From Actinobacillus sp. (GTDB lineage: Bacteria; Pseudomonadota; Gammaproteobacteria; Enterobacterales; Pasteurellaceae), in assembly GCA_020026055.1 (NCBI GenBank), contig JAHHRA010000016.1:1-43179 (forward strand): 43,179 nt of DNA, in the 5' to 3' direction. Positions 35,149 to 42,995 of this stretch are shown here, one piece after another (positions within the stretch are counted from its first letter, which is position 1; each line of letters begins with the position of its first letter). Made by a program: the position numbers and the translations under genes. Under the pieces are notes generated by a model. That model was not told the origin of the DNA and did not search any database. It saw only the letters and a program-made list of their open reading frames with translations.

Positions 35149-35901
35149 ATGTGGAAATGGCTTCATCCTTATGCTAAATCAGAAACTCAATACCAGATTT
35201 GTGGCAAATTTTTGCCGTGGTTTGCAATTTTTGCAATTTTACTGATTAGCGTCGGCTGGTTTTGGGGATTGGTTATTGCACCGACTGAACGCCAGCAAGG
35301 TGATGCTTTTCGTATTATGTATGTTCACGTGCCAGTTGCAATTTGGTCGATGGGTGTTTATATATCAATGGCGATTGCTGCTTTTATCGGTTTAATTTGG
35401 CAAATTCGCAATGCGTATTTAGCAATGATAGCAATGATGCCTGTTGGAGCAGTTTTCACTTTTATTGCTTTAGCAACAGGTGCTATTTGGGGAAAACCAA
35501 TGTGGGGGACTTGGTGGGTATGGGATGCTCGCCTTACTTCTGAGTTGATTTTATTCTTTCTTTATCTCGGTGTGTTAGCTCTTCACGTGGCGTTCAGCAA
35601 CAACGAAACAGGGATGAAAGCAGCCGCTATTCTGTGTATTGTTGGAGTTATCAATATTCCTATTATTCATTATTCAGTAGTGTGGTGGAACACGCTTCAT
35701 CAACCAGCCAGCATTTCAGCTTGGAAGAAACCCGCTATTGCTACACCGATGTTGATTCCATTAGTAATGTGCATCTTCGGCTTTTTATGCCTTTTTATTT
35801 GTTTTACGCTAATACGTTACCGTACTGAATTATTAAATAGTGAACAAAAACGCCAATGGGTTAAGGCTTTATTATTAACAAATACGAAAGGAGAGAATTA
35901 A
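35149..35901 (+). CDS. ccmC: Haem-handling protein CcmC
   Basis: This 250-aa protein has six membrane segments and the periplasmic WWD motif, WGKPMWGTWWVWDARLTSELILFFLYLG (~113-140). Haem-ligand histidines lie in IMYVHVPVAIWS (~60) and IIHYSVVWWNTLHQP (~180-195). It loads haem onto CcmE. AAAAAAGGAATAAATAAT gives a good ribosome site. The ccmD ATG follows its stop directly. Confidence 0.96.
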   Translation: MWKWLHPYAKSETQYQICGKFLPWFAIFAILLISVGWFWGLVIAPTERQQGDAFRIMYVHVPVAIWSMGVYISMAIAAFIGLIWQIRNAYLAMIAMMPVGAVFTFIALATGAIWGKPMWGTWWVWDARLTSELILFFLYLGVLALHVAFSNNETGMKAAAILCIVGVINIPIIHYSVVWWNTLHQPASISAWKKPAIATPMLIPLVMCIFGFLCLFICFTLIRYRTELLNSEQKRQWVKALLLTNTKGEN

Positions 35902-36084
35902 ATGTTTTTCCAAAGTTGGTCAGAATTTATTGATATGGGAGGCTACGGTTTTTATGTGTGGCTATCGTATGGAATTACAGTGTTAGCGATAGGAGGTTTG
36001 CTATTTGAAAACTACTTTCGTCGCCGTAATTTGTTGAAAGTATTGCATCGCCGTACTGAGCGTGAATTACGTCAGCAAAATTAG
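35902..36084 (+). CDS. ccmD: Haem exporter accessory protein CcmD
   Basis: This 60-aa protein has one membrane helix (~17-36, VWLSYGITVLAIGGLLFENY) and a basic cytoplasmic tail (FRRRNLLKVLHRRTERELRQQ). Start FFQSWSEFIDMGGYGFYVW is typical of CcmD, which helps release holo-CcmE from the CcmABC complex. GGAGAGAATTAA lies before the ATG at the ccmC stop. Identification rests on this signature, size and position. Confidence 0.92.
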   Translation: MFFQSWSEFIDMGGYGFYVWLSYGITVLAIGGLLFENYFRRRNLLKVLHRRTERELRQQN

Positions 36085-36107
36085 TAAACTCAAGACGGAG
36101 ACTCTCA

Positions 36108-36623
36108 ATGAATTCAAGACGCAAGTCCAGATTTTTAGTTGTAAGCGTGATTTTGCTTGGAGCAACGATCGCTTCAAGTTTAGTGTTGTACGCTTTACGC
36201 CAAAATATCGATCTTTTTTATACTCCTTCAGAAGTGCTTGCTGGGAAAAACAATGATCCTGCAGCTAAACCTCAGATTGGGCAGCATATTCGAGTTGGTG
36301 GCATGGTAGTAAAAGGCTCTGTGATAAGAGATAAAAATACGCTGAAAGTCAGTTTCAAAGTTAATGATATCGGTGCTCCGATCACAGTCAATTATGAGGG
36401 AATTTTGCCAGATTTATTCCGCGAAGGACAGGGTATTGTTGCTCAGGGGACATTAGTGAAACCTGATGTTCTTGATGCTAATCAAGTATTAGCGAAGCAC
36501 GATGAAAATTATGTCCCGCCTGATTTAGAGAAACAGATGCAAAAAATCCATCAAAACTATGGTGTTTCAAGCGATGCTTTAAAAGCGAATCTGCAGAATT
36601 ATCAACCGCAGGAAGTGCACTAA
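36108..36623 (+). CDS. ccmE: Periplasmic haem chaperone CcmE
   Basis: This 171-aa protein has an N-terminal membrane anchor (~9-29) and an OB-fold beta-barrel. His131 in LAKHDENYVPP is the covalent haem attachment site, with Tyr135 as the axial ligand four residues on; these match H130 and Y134 in E. coli. RVGGMVVKGSV and FREGQGIVAQG are family motifs. The stop overlaps the ccmF start by one base. Confidence 0.96.
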   Translation: MNSRRKSRFLVVSVILLGATIASSLVLYALRQNIDLFYTPSEVLAGKNNDPAAKPQIGQHIRVGGMVVKGSVIRDKNTLKVSFKVNDIGAPITVNYEGILPDLFREGQGIVAQGTLVKPDVLDANQVLAKHDENYVPPDLEKQMQKIHQNYGVSSDALKANLQNYQPQEVH

Positions 36624-38575
36624 TGATTGCTGAACTTGGAAATTATGCATTAGCACTCAGCTTTGCTATCGCAATTCTATTAGCATTTTTAGGATTGTAC
36701 GCCGCGGAAGTAAAGCAACCGTGTTTAATCGCACTAGCACGCCCTCTATCTTATAGTCTTTTTTTTGCACTCTGCTTTAGCTTAGGGACATTATTTTACC
36801 TTTTTGCAATAAATGATTTTTCTGTGCAATATGTCGTCAATAATTCTAATACTAATTTGCCATTAATGTATCGTCTTGCTGCTGTTTGGGGAGCACACGA
36901 AGGGTCGCTACTGCTATGGGTATGGTTATTAAGTTTATGGACAGCAACTGTCGCCATTTTTAGTCGTAGCTTACCTGATGATGCAGTAGCTCGTGTACTT
37001 GGTATTTTAGGGTTACTGTCAATTGGCTTTATTGCATTCGTTATCTTTACTTCCAATCCGTTCTTACGCACTTTTCCTGATTTTCCTATCGAAGGACAAG
37101 AACTTAATCCAATGTTACAAGATATAGGATTAATTATTCATCCGCCATTGTTATATATGGGCTATGTAGGTTTTTCTGTTGTTTTTGCTTTCGCTATTGC
37201 TTCACTGATGACAGGGCGGCTAGACACGGCGTGGGCAAGATGGTCACGACCTTGGACGCTTGCAGCTTGGATCTTTTTAACTCTCGGTATTGTGTTAGGC
37301 TCTTGGTGGGCGTATTACGAACTTGGTTGGGGTGGTTGGTGGTTTTGGGATCCTGTTGAAAATGCATCGCTGATGCCATGGTTGGCGGGGACAGGACTCA
37401 TTCATTCTTTAGCAGTAACGGAAAAACGTGCGAGTTTTAAAGCGTGGACAGTGTTGCTTGCGATATTAGCTTTCTCTTTAAGCCTAGTCGGCACTTTCTT
37501 AGTTCGTTCAGGGATATTAGTCTCTGTTCATGCTTTTGCTTCTGACCCTTCTCGTGGACTTTATATTCTCGCCTATTTAGTGTTAGTGATTGGTAGTTCG
37601 TTCATTTTATACGCTTGCAAAGGACATCAAATTCGTTCTCGCCAAAATGCTGAACGCTTCTCGCGCGAAACAATGCTATTACTGAATAATATTTTATTAA
37701 TGGCTGCGTTAGCAGTCGTCTTTATCGGTACGATTTTCCCATTAGTACATAAGCAATTAGGTCTCGGCACAATTTCGGTCGGCTCGCCATTTTTCAACCA
37801 AATGTTCCTCATCATTATGGTGCCATTTGCTTTGCTACTCGGTATTGGTGTTTTAGTTAAATGGCGGCGTGATACATTTATACGTTTACGTCAACCTGTG
37901 ATTATTAGTTTCATTATTATGTTGATTGCAGGTTTTGTATTGCCTGCTATGCTTGGTAATCGAGAAAAAATCAGTGCCGTTATTGGCACAATGATGGCAG
38001 TGTTTATTTTTATTTTGAACTTTTACGAGCTTATTGAACGAATCGGATATCGTCACTCTTTCTGGCGAGGTATTCGTCAAATTTCTCACTCGCATTGGGG
38101 AATGGTATTGGCTCATATTGGAGTAGCTGTAACTGTTTTTGGGATTGCGTTTAGTCAAAATTATAGTGTAGAACGTGATGTGCGAATGCGGATTGGCGAT
38201 GATGTTGATGTTGCAGGGTATCACTTCAAATTTGAACGAATTGAGAATGAGAATGGTGCGAATTACATTGGAGGATTTGCAAAATTGATAGTGACGAAAA
38301 ATGGACAATATATTACCACGTTACGTCCTCAAAAACGCTTTTACACTGTTAGCAAAATGACGATGACAGAAGCGGCAATATCGCCAAGTTTAACTCGTGA
38401 TCTTTATGTTGCTCTCGGTAATCAATTTGACGACGGTAGTTGGGCTTTTCGCATATATTACAAACCATTCGTGCGTTGGATTTGGCTGGGTGGAATATTG
38501 ATGGCACTTGGTGGTGTTTTGTGTATGCTTGATGGGCGTTATCGATTTGGGCATTTACTAAAACGCTGTGATTAA
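36623..38575 (+). CDS. ccmF: Cytochrome c haem lyase subunit CcmF
   Basis: This 650-aa polytopic protein has the WWD haem-binding motif WAYYELGWGGWWFWDPVENASLMPWL (split by position at ~232-257). Conserved histidines lie in LIIHPPLLYMGYVG (~173) and GTGLIHSLAVTEKR (~260). A large periplasmic domain precedes the final helix (~640). It is the haem lyase that accepts haem from CcmE and attaches it to apocytochrome with CcmH and CcmI. Length is typical. Confidence 0.96.
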   Translation: MIAELGNYALALSFAIAILLAFLGLYAAEVKQPCLIALARPLSYSLFFALCFSLGTLFYLFAINDFSVQYVVNNSNTNLPLMYRLAAVWGAHEGSLLLWVWLLSLWTATVAIFSRSLPDDAVARVLGILGLLSIGFIAFVIFTSNPFLRTFPDFPIEGQELNPMLQDIGLIIHPPLLYMGYVGFSVVFAFAIASLMTGRLDTAWARWSRPWTLAAWIFLTLGIVLGSWWAYYELGWGGWWFWDPVENASLMPWLAGTGLIHSLAVTEKRASFKAWTVLLAILAFSLSLVGTFLVRSGILVSVHAFASDPSRGLYILAYLVLVIGSSFILYACKGHQIRSRQNAERFSRETMLLLNNILLMAALAVVFIGTIFPLVHKQLGLGTISVGSPFFNQMFLIIMVPFALLLGIGVLVKWRRDTFIRLRQPVIISFIIMLIAGFVLPAMLGNREKISAVIGTMMAVFIFILNFYELIERIGYRHSFWRGIRQISHSHWGMVLAHIGVAVTVFGIAFSQNYSVERDVRMRIGDDVDVAGYHFKFERIENENGANYIGGFAKLIVTKNGQYITTLRPQKRFYTVSKMTMTEAAISPSLTRDLYVALGNQFDDGSWAFRIYYKPFVRWIWLGGILMALGGVLCMLDGRYRFGHLLKRCD

Positions 38576-38730
38576 ACACTCAAAAAGAAGTACAGAGAAT
38601 TATAATGACGCCTTAGAATTCAATGAAAATTTTCATTCTCTGAACACGAGTTAAATTGATGACATAAAATGTGAATAGAACGTTCTAGCATTTTATACAT
38701 AAGAATTTTTTAGATTTTTAGGATATAAGT
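38576..38730. other. ccmF-ccmG gap with two inverted repeats
   Basis: This 155-bp break in an otherwise packed cluster holds the palindrome AATGAAAATTTTCATT (38622-38637), nested within AGAGAAT/ATTCTCT arms. It also has a second inverted repeat, AAAATG...TAGAACGTTCTA..CATTTT (38666-38694). A 28-bp repeated element at 38606 overlaps the first. The hairpins may attenuate or process the ccmF transcript before ccmG. Confidence 0.45.
38606..38633 (+). repeat. Uptake-signal-like 28-bp element in the ccmF-ccmG gap
   Basis: TGACGCC is followed by TTA, GAATTC, AATG and AAAATTTTC, one base out of phase with the other copies in the last tract. Confidence 0.55.
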
Positions 38731-39279
38731 ATGAAAAAACGTTATATACCCTTAGTGTTATTTTTGATTGTTGCAATGGCTTTCTTTGTGCAACTTTTAC
38801 GAAATGAACGAGGCGATGATCCACGGGCATTAGAGAGTGCATTAATTGGGCAACCAATGCCGGGCAGTAATTTACAAGGGCTTTGGGGCAATAAGTTAAA
38901 TTACACAAAGCTTTTTAAAAGTGGTGAACCTGTATTAGTAAACGTTTGGGCAACTTGGTGTCCAACTTGCTTTGCTGAACATCAATTTTTAACTGACTTA
39001 GCGAAAAGCGGTGTATCAATCATCGGTGTAGACTATCGAGATGGTACAGAAGAGGCTCGTGATTGGCTACGTCGACACGGCAATCCATATCAAGCTGTGA
39101 TTAAAGATGAGAATGGTGTATTAGGATTAGATCTTGGTATTTATGGTACTCCTGAGACGTTTTTAATTGATGGTGATGGCATTATTCGTTATCGTTGGAC
39201 AGGGAATTTGGATGCTGAAAGCTGGAAAAATAAACTTGCACCGCTTTATAAAAAATATAGAACAAGAGAACATAAATAA
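38731..39279 (+). CDS. ccmG: Thiol:disulfide interchange protein CcmG (DsbE)
   Basis: This 182-aa membrane-anchored thioredoxin-like protein has a signal anchor (~5-22) and the active site W76-C77-P-T-C80. It keeps apocytochrome c haem-binding cysteines reduced in the periplasm. IGVDYRDGTEEARDWL and YGTPETFLIDGDGIIRYRWTG (cis-Pro loop) are typical of the DsbE group. It is followed directly by ccmH, with a one-base overlap. Confidence 0.95.
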   Translation: MKKRYIPLVLFLIVAMAFFVQLLRNERGDDPRALESALIGQPMPGSNLQGLWGNKLNYTKLFKSGEPVLVNVWATWCPTCFAEHQFLTDLAKSGVSIIGVDYRDGTEEARDWLRRHGNPYQAVIKDENGVLGLDLGIYGTPETFLIDGDGIIRYRWTGNLDAESWKNKLAPLYKKYRTREHK

Positions 39280-39800
39280 TGAAAAAAATATTAATGCTTA
39301 TTTGTGCTTATTTTAGTTTTGCTAGTTTAAGTTGGAGTGCTATTGATGTGCTTAATTTCTCAAGCCCACAACAAGAAGAAACATATCATCGTTTAACGCA
39401 AGAATTGCGTTGTCCACAATGTCAAAATAATAATATTGCCGATTCTAATGCTTTGATTGCACAAGATATGCGTAGTAAAGTTTTCGCTTTATTACGAGAA
39501 GGCAAAACTGAACAGGACATTGTGCAGTATATGGTGGCACGCTATGGTAACTTTGTTACTTACGATCCGCCACTCACATTTTCGACTATCGTACTTTGGG
39601 TTGTCCCTCTTGGGATCTTAGTATTAGCGTTATTTATCCTATGGCATCCGCATTTTTTATTTAATAAATTGGATAATAACTTTAATAATAGTTCTCAAAA
39701 TTTCTCAGAAATAGAAGGCATACTTCAAAATGATGAAATAAGTCTCTCGTCAGAAGAGCAACAGCGGTTACAGACATTATTGGAGAAAAAAGATAAATGA
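39279..39800 (+). CDS. ccmH: Cytochrome c-type biogenesis protein CcmH (CcmL/NrfF family)
   Basis: This 173-aa protein has a signal peptide (~1-20), the conserved redox motif LRCPQCQNNNIADSNA with Cys45 and Cys48, DMRSKVFALLREGKTEQDI, and a C-terminal membrane helix (~104-122). It presents reduced apocytochrome to the lyase. The C-terminal tail beyond the helix (~50 residues, polar) is longer than in free-standing CcmL. Its stop overlaps the ccmI start, so the two halves of an E. coli-type CcmH are separate genes here. Confidence 0.93.
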   Translation: MKKILMLICAYFSFASLSWSAIDVLNFSSPQQEETYHRLTQELRCPQCQNNNIADSNALIAQDMRSKVFALLREGKTEQDIVQYMVARYGNFVTYDPPLTFSTIVLWVVPLGILVLALFILWHPHFLFNKLDNNFNNSSQNFSEIEGILQNDEISLSSEEQQRLQTLLEKKDK

Positions 39801-40702
39801 AATTTTGGATAATTTGTGGTGTGATAACTTTACTTGCAACACTCGTTGGATTTTATCCGCTTTTGCGAAAAAGTAAGGAAAATTTATTCCGAAATCATCG
39901 GCGTGATGAACTAAATAAAGCCTTTTACTTAAATCGGTTACAAGAAATTCAAATAGATGAAGAAAATGGGTTACTGGATAATTTAGAACAATCCAAATTA
40001 GAGCTCCAACAAAATCTTCTGCAAGATATTCCTAAAAGTGATGAAGCTATTCAAAATGAAAACAATAAAGACTCGAAAAAACGATGGGTTTTAGGAGGCT
40101 TTTTATTACTGTTAGCGATTGCTGTGCCAGTTTATTTGAAAATAGGTTCTTGGCAACAACAAGAAAAGTTAGATAAAGTTACTCAACAATTACCTTATTT
40201 TTATCAACGTTTACAAACTGTAGAAACTAACGTGCTTAATAATAGTGAATTAGAACAATTTATTTTTGCATTACGTGTCAAATTACAAAAGGAGCCAAAA
40301 GATGCACTTGGTTGGTGGCGTTTAGGTGAGCTTGCTATGCAACAATCGAAAATGCGTTTAGCAATGAATAGTTACGCGAGAGCTTATCAATTACAACCAC
40401 AAAATAATATCTTCGCTCTGTCTTATGCACGATTCTTAATTTTTTCTAATAGTGATGCCGATAAAACACAAGGTATTGCATTAGTGCGTGGCATATTACG
40501 TAAAGATCATACGAATATGGAAGCATTAAGTTTGTTAGCTTTTCGATATTTTTCCGAGCGAGACTACCGTATGGCTGCGGCTACTTGGGCATTGATGATT
40601 AAACTTCTTCCTCCCGATGATCCACGTCTGCCTGTGTTAGAAAAAAGTTTGATGACTGCACAATCACAACTTCAATCACAAAAGATAAGTAATAAAAAAT
40701 AA
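39797..40702 (+). CDS. ccmI: Cytochrome c biogenesis TPR protein CcmI
   Basis: This 301-aa protein has two membrane helices (~2-20 and ~95-115), separated by a charged cytoplasmic stretch with a leucine-rich segment (RRDELNKAFYLNRLQEIQIDEENGLL). A C-terminal TPR domain follows (~165-285; DALGWWRLGELAMQQSKMRLAMNSYARAYQLQP). CcmI binds the C-terminus of apocytochromes and hands them to CcmF and CcmH. It overlaps ccmH by 4 nt (ATGA). Confidence 0.92.
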   Translation: MKFWIICGVITLLATLVGFYPLLRKSKENLFRNHRRDELNKAFYLNRLQEIQIDEENGLLDNLEQSKLELQQNLLQDIPKSDEAIQNENNKDSKKRWVLGGFLLLLAIAVPVYLKIGSWQQQEKLDKVTQQLPYFYQRLQTVETNVLNNSELEQFIFALRVKLQKEPKDALGWWRLGELAMQQSKMRLAMNSYARAYQLQPQNNIFALSYARFLIFSNSDADKTQGIALVRGILRKDHTNMEALSLLAFRYFSERDYRMAAATWALMIKLLPPDDPRLPVLEKSLMTAQSQLQSQKISNKK

Positions 40703-40753
40703 TGATTACACTGTTTAATGGGATTTCAAAAATACTTCTGAAGGGATTTTTTA

Positions 40754-41875
40754 GTGAAAAAATTAGTTTCAATGTTCGTGATCATCGTGTTTTTATCTAC
40801 TAGTTGTTCGATATCTACTCAAACGCAAAATATCGATGAGTTTGCCAATGAGTCTGATCCTATCGCTCAGCTTGCATTAGCCAAAGCTTATTATCTTGGG
40901 CAAGATGTTTCAAAATCCGAACAACAAGCACTGAAATGGTACGAAAAAGCAGCACGACAAGGTAATGCTGTGGCACAGTATAACCTTGCTACATTGTATA
41001 AAGATGGGAAAGGAGTAGAACAATCTTATTTACAAGCAGTGAATTGGTATAAAAAAGCAGCAGAACAAGGAGTAGCTTATGCACAATATAATCTTGGCTT
41101 GATGTATTACAGAGGAGAGGGTGTTTTTCAATCTTATTCTCAAGCAGCTAAATGGACTGCGATGGCGGCAAAACAAGGGCTTGCTGAGGCAGAATCCAAT
41201 TTAGGTAAGATGTATTTTGCTGGATCGGGATTATCACAATCTTATGTCCTTGCTTTCTTCTGGACTAAAAAAGCAGCAGTGCAAGGGTTGAAAACCGCAC
41301 AATTTGATCTTGCAACGATGTATTATCAAGGAAAAGGAGTTAAAAAATCTTATGTAAAAGCAATTGAACTTTATCGTGATGCTGCACAACAAGGATTAGT
41401 TGAAGCTCAAAGTGCTCTAGGAGATATGTATTATTATGGGAGGGGAACTTCTCAATCTTATATAGAAGCTATGAAATGGTATACTAAAGCAGCCAAAGCG
41501 AATTCAAGTCGTGCTCAAAATAATTTAGGATTAATGTACCTTTTAGGGTTAGGTACGCCTAAATCTTACCGAAAAGCTTTTATATTGTTTAAAATTGCAG
41601 CACTGCAAAATAATATTCAAGCTCAGTATAATCTAGGTTTTCTTTACCAACAAGGTAAAGGAGTAATGAAGAATAACATCATAGCCTATGCTTGGTATAA
41701 TCAACTGTTAATTCATGGTGTGAATCATAAAACATATGAAGTATTGATTACAGAAACAAAAAATAAACTTTATCAATTAGAACAACTATTGACGGCAAAA
41801 CAAGTGGCAGAGGCACAAGCTTTGACATTATCCGATTTAAATAAACTCGATCAAGTTCGCCTTTCAGACATTTAA
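40754..41875 (+). CDS. Sel1-repeat (TPR-like) putative lipoprotein
   Basis: This 373-aa protein starts at a GTG (40754) with AAGGGA upstream. It has a signal-like N-terminus with Cys18 (FLSTSC); the lipobox is imperfect. Eight tandem 36-residue Sel1 repeats run from about residue 36 to 325, each of the form AQ-NLG-MYY-G-GV-QSY--A--WY-KAA-QG. The QSY or KSY at the repeat turn recurs in most units, where DY is more usual. Sel1 proteins scaffold protein-protein interactions, often in the periplasm. The last ~45 residues are a charged helix. It follows ccmI by 51 nt and could ride on the ccm transcript, but no cytochrome role can be inferred from it. Confidence 0.8.
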   Translation: MKKLVSMFVIIVFLSTSCSISTQTQNIDEFANESDPIAQLALAKAYYLGQDVSKSEQQALKWYEKAARQGNAVAQYNLATLYKDGKGVEQSYLQAVNWYKKAAEQGVAYAQYNLGLMYYRGEGVFQSYSQAAKWTAMAAKQGLAEAESNLGKMYFAGSGLSQSYVLAFFWTKKAAVQGLKTAQFDLATMYYQGKGVKKSYVKAIELYRDAAQQGLVEAQSALGDMYYYGRGTSQSYIEAMKWYTKAAKANSSRAQNNLGLMYLLGLGTPKSYRKAFILFKIAALQNNIQAQYNLGFLYQQGKGVMKNNIIAYAWYNQLLIHGVNHKTYEVLITETKNKLYQLEQLLTAKQVAEAQALTLSDLNKLDQVRLSDI

Positions 41876-41919
41876 ATACGCCACGATTTTCAGAAAAATT
41901 TACGAAAATTATGGCGTGA
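41876..41919. repeat. Inverted pair of uptake-signal-like elements, probable bidirectional terminator
   Basis: A plus-strand copy (41876-41903, core ATACGCC) and a minus-strand copy (41892-41919, core TCACGCC) overlap at their A/T ends. They form a hairpin with ACGCCA/TGGCGT and ATTTTC/GAAAAT arms. It fills the gap between the convergent ends of the Sel1 gene and folB. Without a long T-run its efficiency is uncertain. Confidence 0.6.
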
Positions 41920-41924
41920 AATGG

Positions 41925-42287
41925 TTAAGGATGAGCAAGTAGATGACGTTCAATTGTAATACCAATACTTTGTGCTTCAGGAATAGCAGTTGGTTTATGA
42001 AGAGTCAGTTTTAACCACGGAATTTGAAATTTCTCTAAAAGCATCGTTGCAGTTTCATTTGCTAAAGATTCTAACAATAAAAAATGCTGCGTTTGGCAGA
42101 ATGTGATGATTGCTTGGCTTACGTCAACGTAGTTTAAAGCGTATTGAATATCATCAGTTTCAACTGCTTTACGACAATCCCATGCGATATCTAAATCAAA
42201 AATAACTCTTTGTCGAATTTGCTGCTCCCAATCATAGATACCAATTTGAGCAGTAGTAGTGAGTCCTGTAATAAAGATGTGATCCAT
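41925..42287 (-). CDS. folB: Dihydroneopterin aldolase
   Basis: This 120-aa enzyme converts 7,8-dihydroneopterin to the hydroxymethyl-pterin in folate synthesis. It has IFITGLTTTAQIGIYDWEQ (Glu21), NYVDVSQAI, LLLESLANETA (Glu73) and catalytic Lys98 in LTLHKPTAIPEA. AGGAGAATAT precedes the ATG. It is divergent from plsY, an arrangement also found in enterics. Confidence 0.96.
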   Translation of the reverse strand: MDHIFITGLTTTAQIGIYDWEQQIRQRVIFDLDIAWDCRKAVETDDIQYALNYVDVSQAIITFCQTQHFLLLESLANETATMLLEKFQIPWLKLTLHKPTAIPEAQSIGITIERHLLAHP

Positions 42288-42367
42288 ATATTCTCCTAAA
42301 ATTATAGTGGCGATATGCTAACAATTTTGAGTAAAATACACGAAGTTTTTTTAATTTGAGGATAAAA

Positions 42368-42967
42368 ATGACATTATTTGCCTTATTTTATATGTTTTGT
42401 GCCTATTTATTAGGTTCGATTTCCAGTGCAATTTTATTATGTCATTTCTTTGGATTGCCTGATCCAAGAAAATCGGGCTCAAATAACCCTGGTGCGACGA
42501 ATGTATTGCGACTAGGGGGGCGCTGGGTGGCTTTATTCGTGTTTATTTTTGATGTTTTAAAAGGACTGATACCTGTATGGGGTGGCTATTATTTCGGACT
42601 TACACAATTTGAACTTGGTATAGTTGCACTCTGTGCTTGTTTAGGGCATATTTTTCCAATCTTCTTTCATTTTAGAGGTGGAAAAGGTGTTGCGACTGCT
42701 TTTGGTGCTATTGCTCCAATCAGTTGGAGTGTTGCTTGTTTTACTTTCAGTACATGGCTTTTAATATTTATTGTTACACACTACTCATCATTAAGTGCTG
42801 TCATCACAGCATTAGTTATACCTTTCTATGTTTGGTACGTAAAACCAGAGTTTACTTTTCCTGTTGCTATAGTTTGTTGTCTAATCATTTATCGTCATCA
42901 CGACAACATCCAACGATTATGGCGAGGTCAAGAAAATCGATTTTCTTTTAATAGATATAAAAAGTAA
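42368..42967 (+). CDS. plsY: Glycerol-3-phosphate acyltransferase PlsY
   Basis: This 199-aa, five-helix membrane enzyme transfers acyl from acyl-phosphate to glycerol-3-phosphate, the first step of phospholipid synthesis. Motif 1 is SGSNNPGATNVLR (~36-48), motif 2 is GHIFPIFFHFRGGKGVATAFG (around 97-117), and motif 3 lies in the C-terminal IYRHHDNIQRLWRGQE. I start at ATG 42368, which has GAGG 7 nt upstream. An in-frame TTG at 42356 lies before that site. No clear terminator is visible before the insertion sequence end. Confidence 0.95.
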   Translation: MTLFALFYMFCAYLLGSISSAILLCHFFGLPDPRKSGSNNPGATNVLRLGGRWVALFVFIFDVLKGLIPVWGGYYFGLTQFELGIVALCACLGHIFPIFFHFRGGKGVATAFGAIAPISWSVACFTFSTWLLIFIVTHYSSLSAVITALVIPFYVWYVKPEFTFPVAIVCCLIIYRHHDNIQRLWRGQENRFSFNRYKK

Positions 42968-42995
42968 TTTTTAAATTACAAAAAAACGCCCTTTT

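Noticed and set aside
37886..38308. 140-codon open frame on the minus strand
   Set aside because: It is antisense to ccmF, has no domain or ribosome site, and ccmF is clearly intact.
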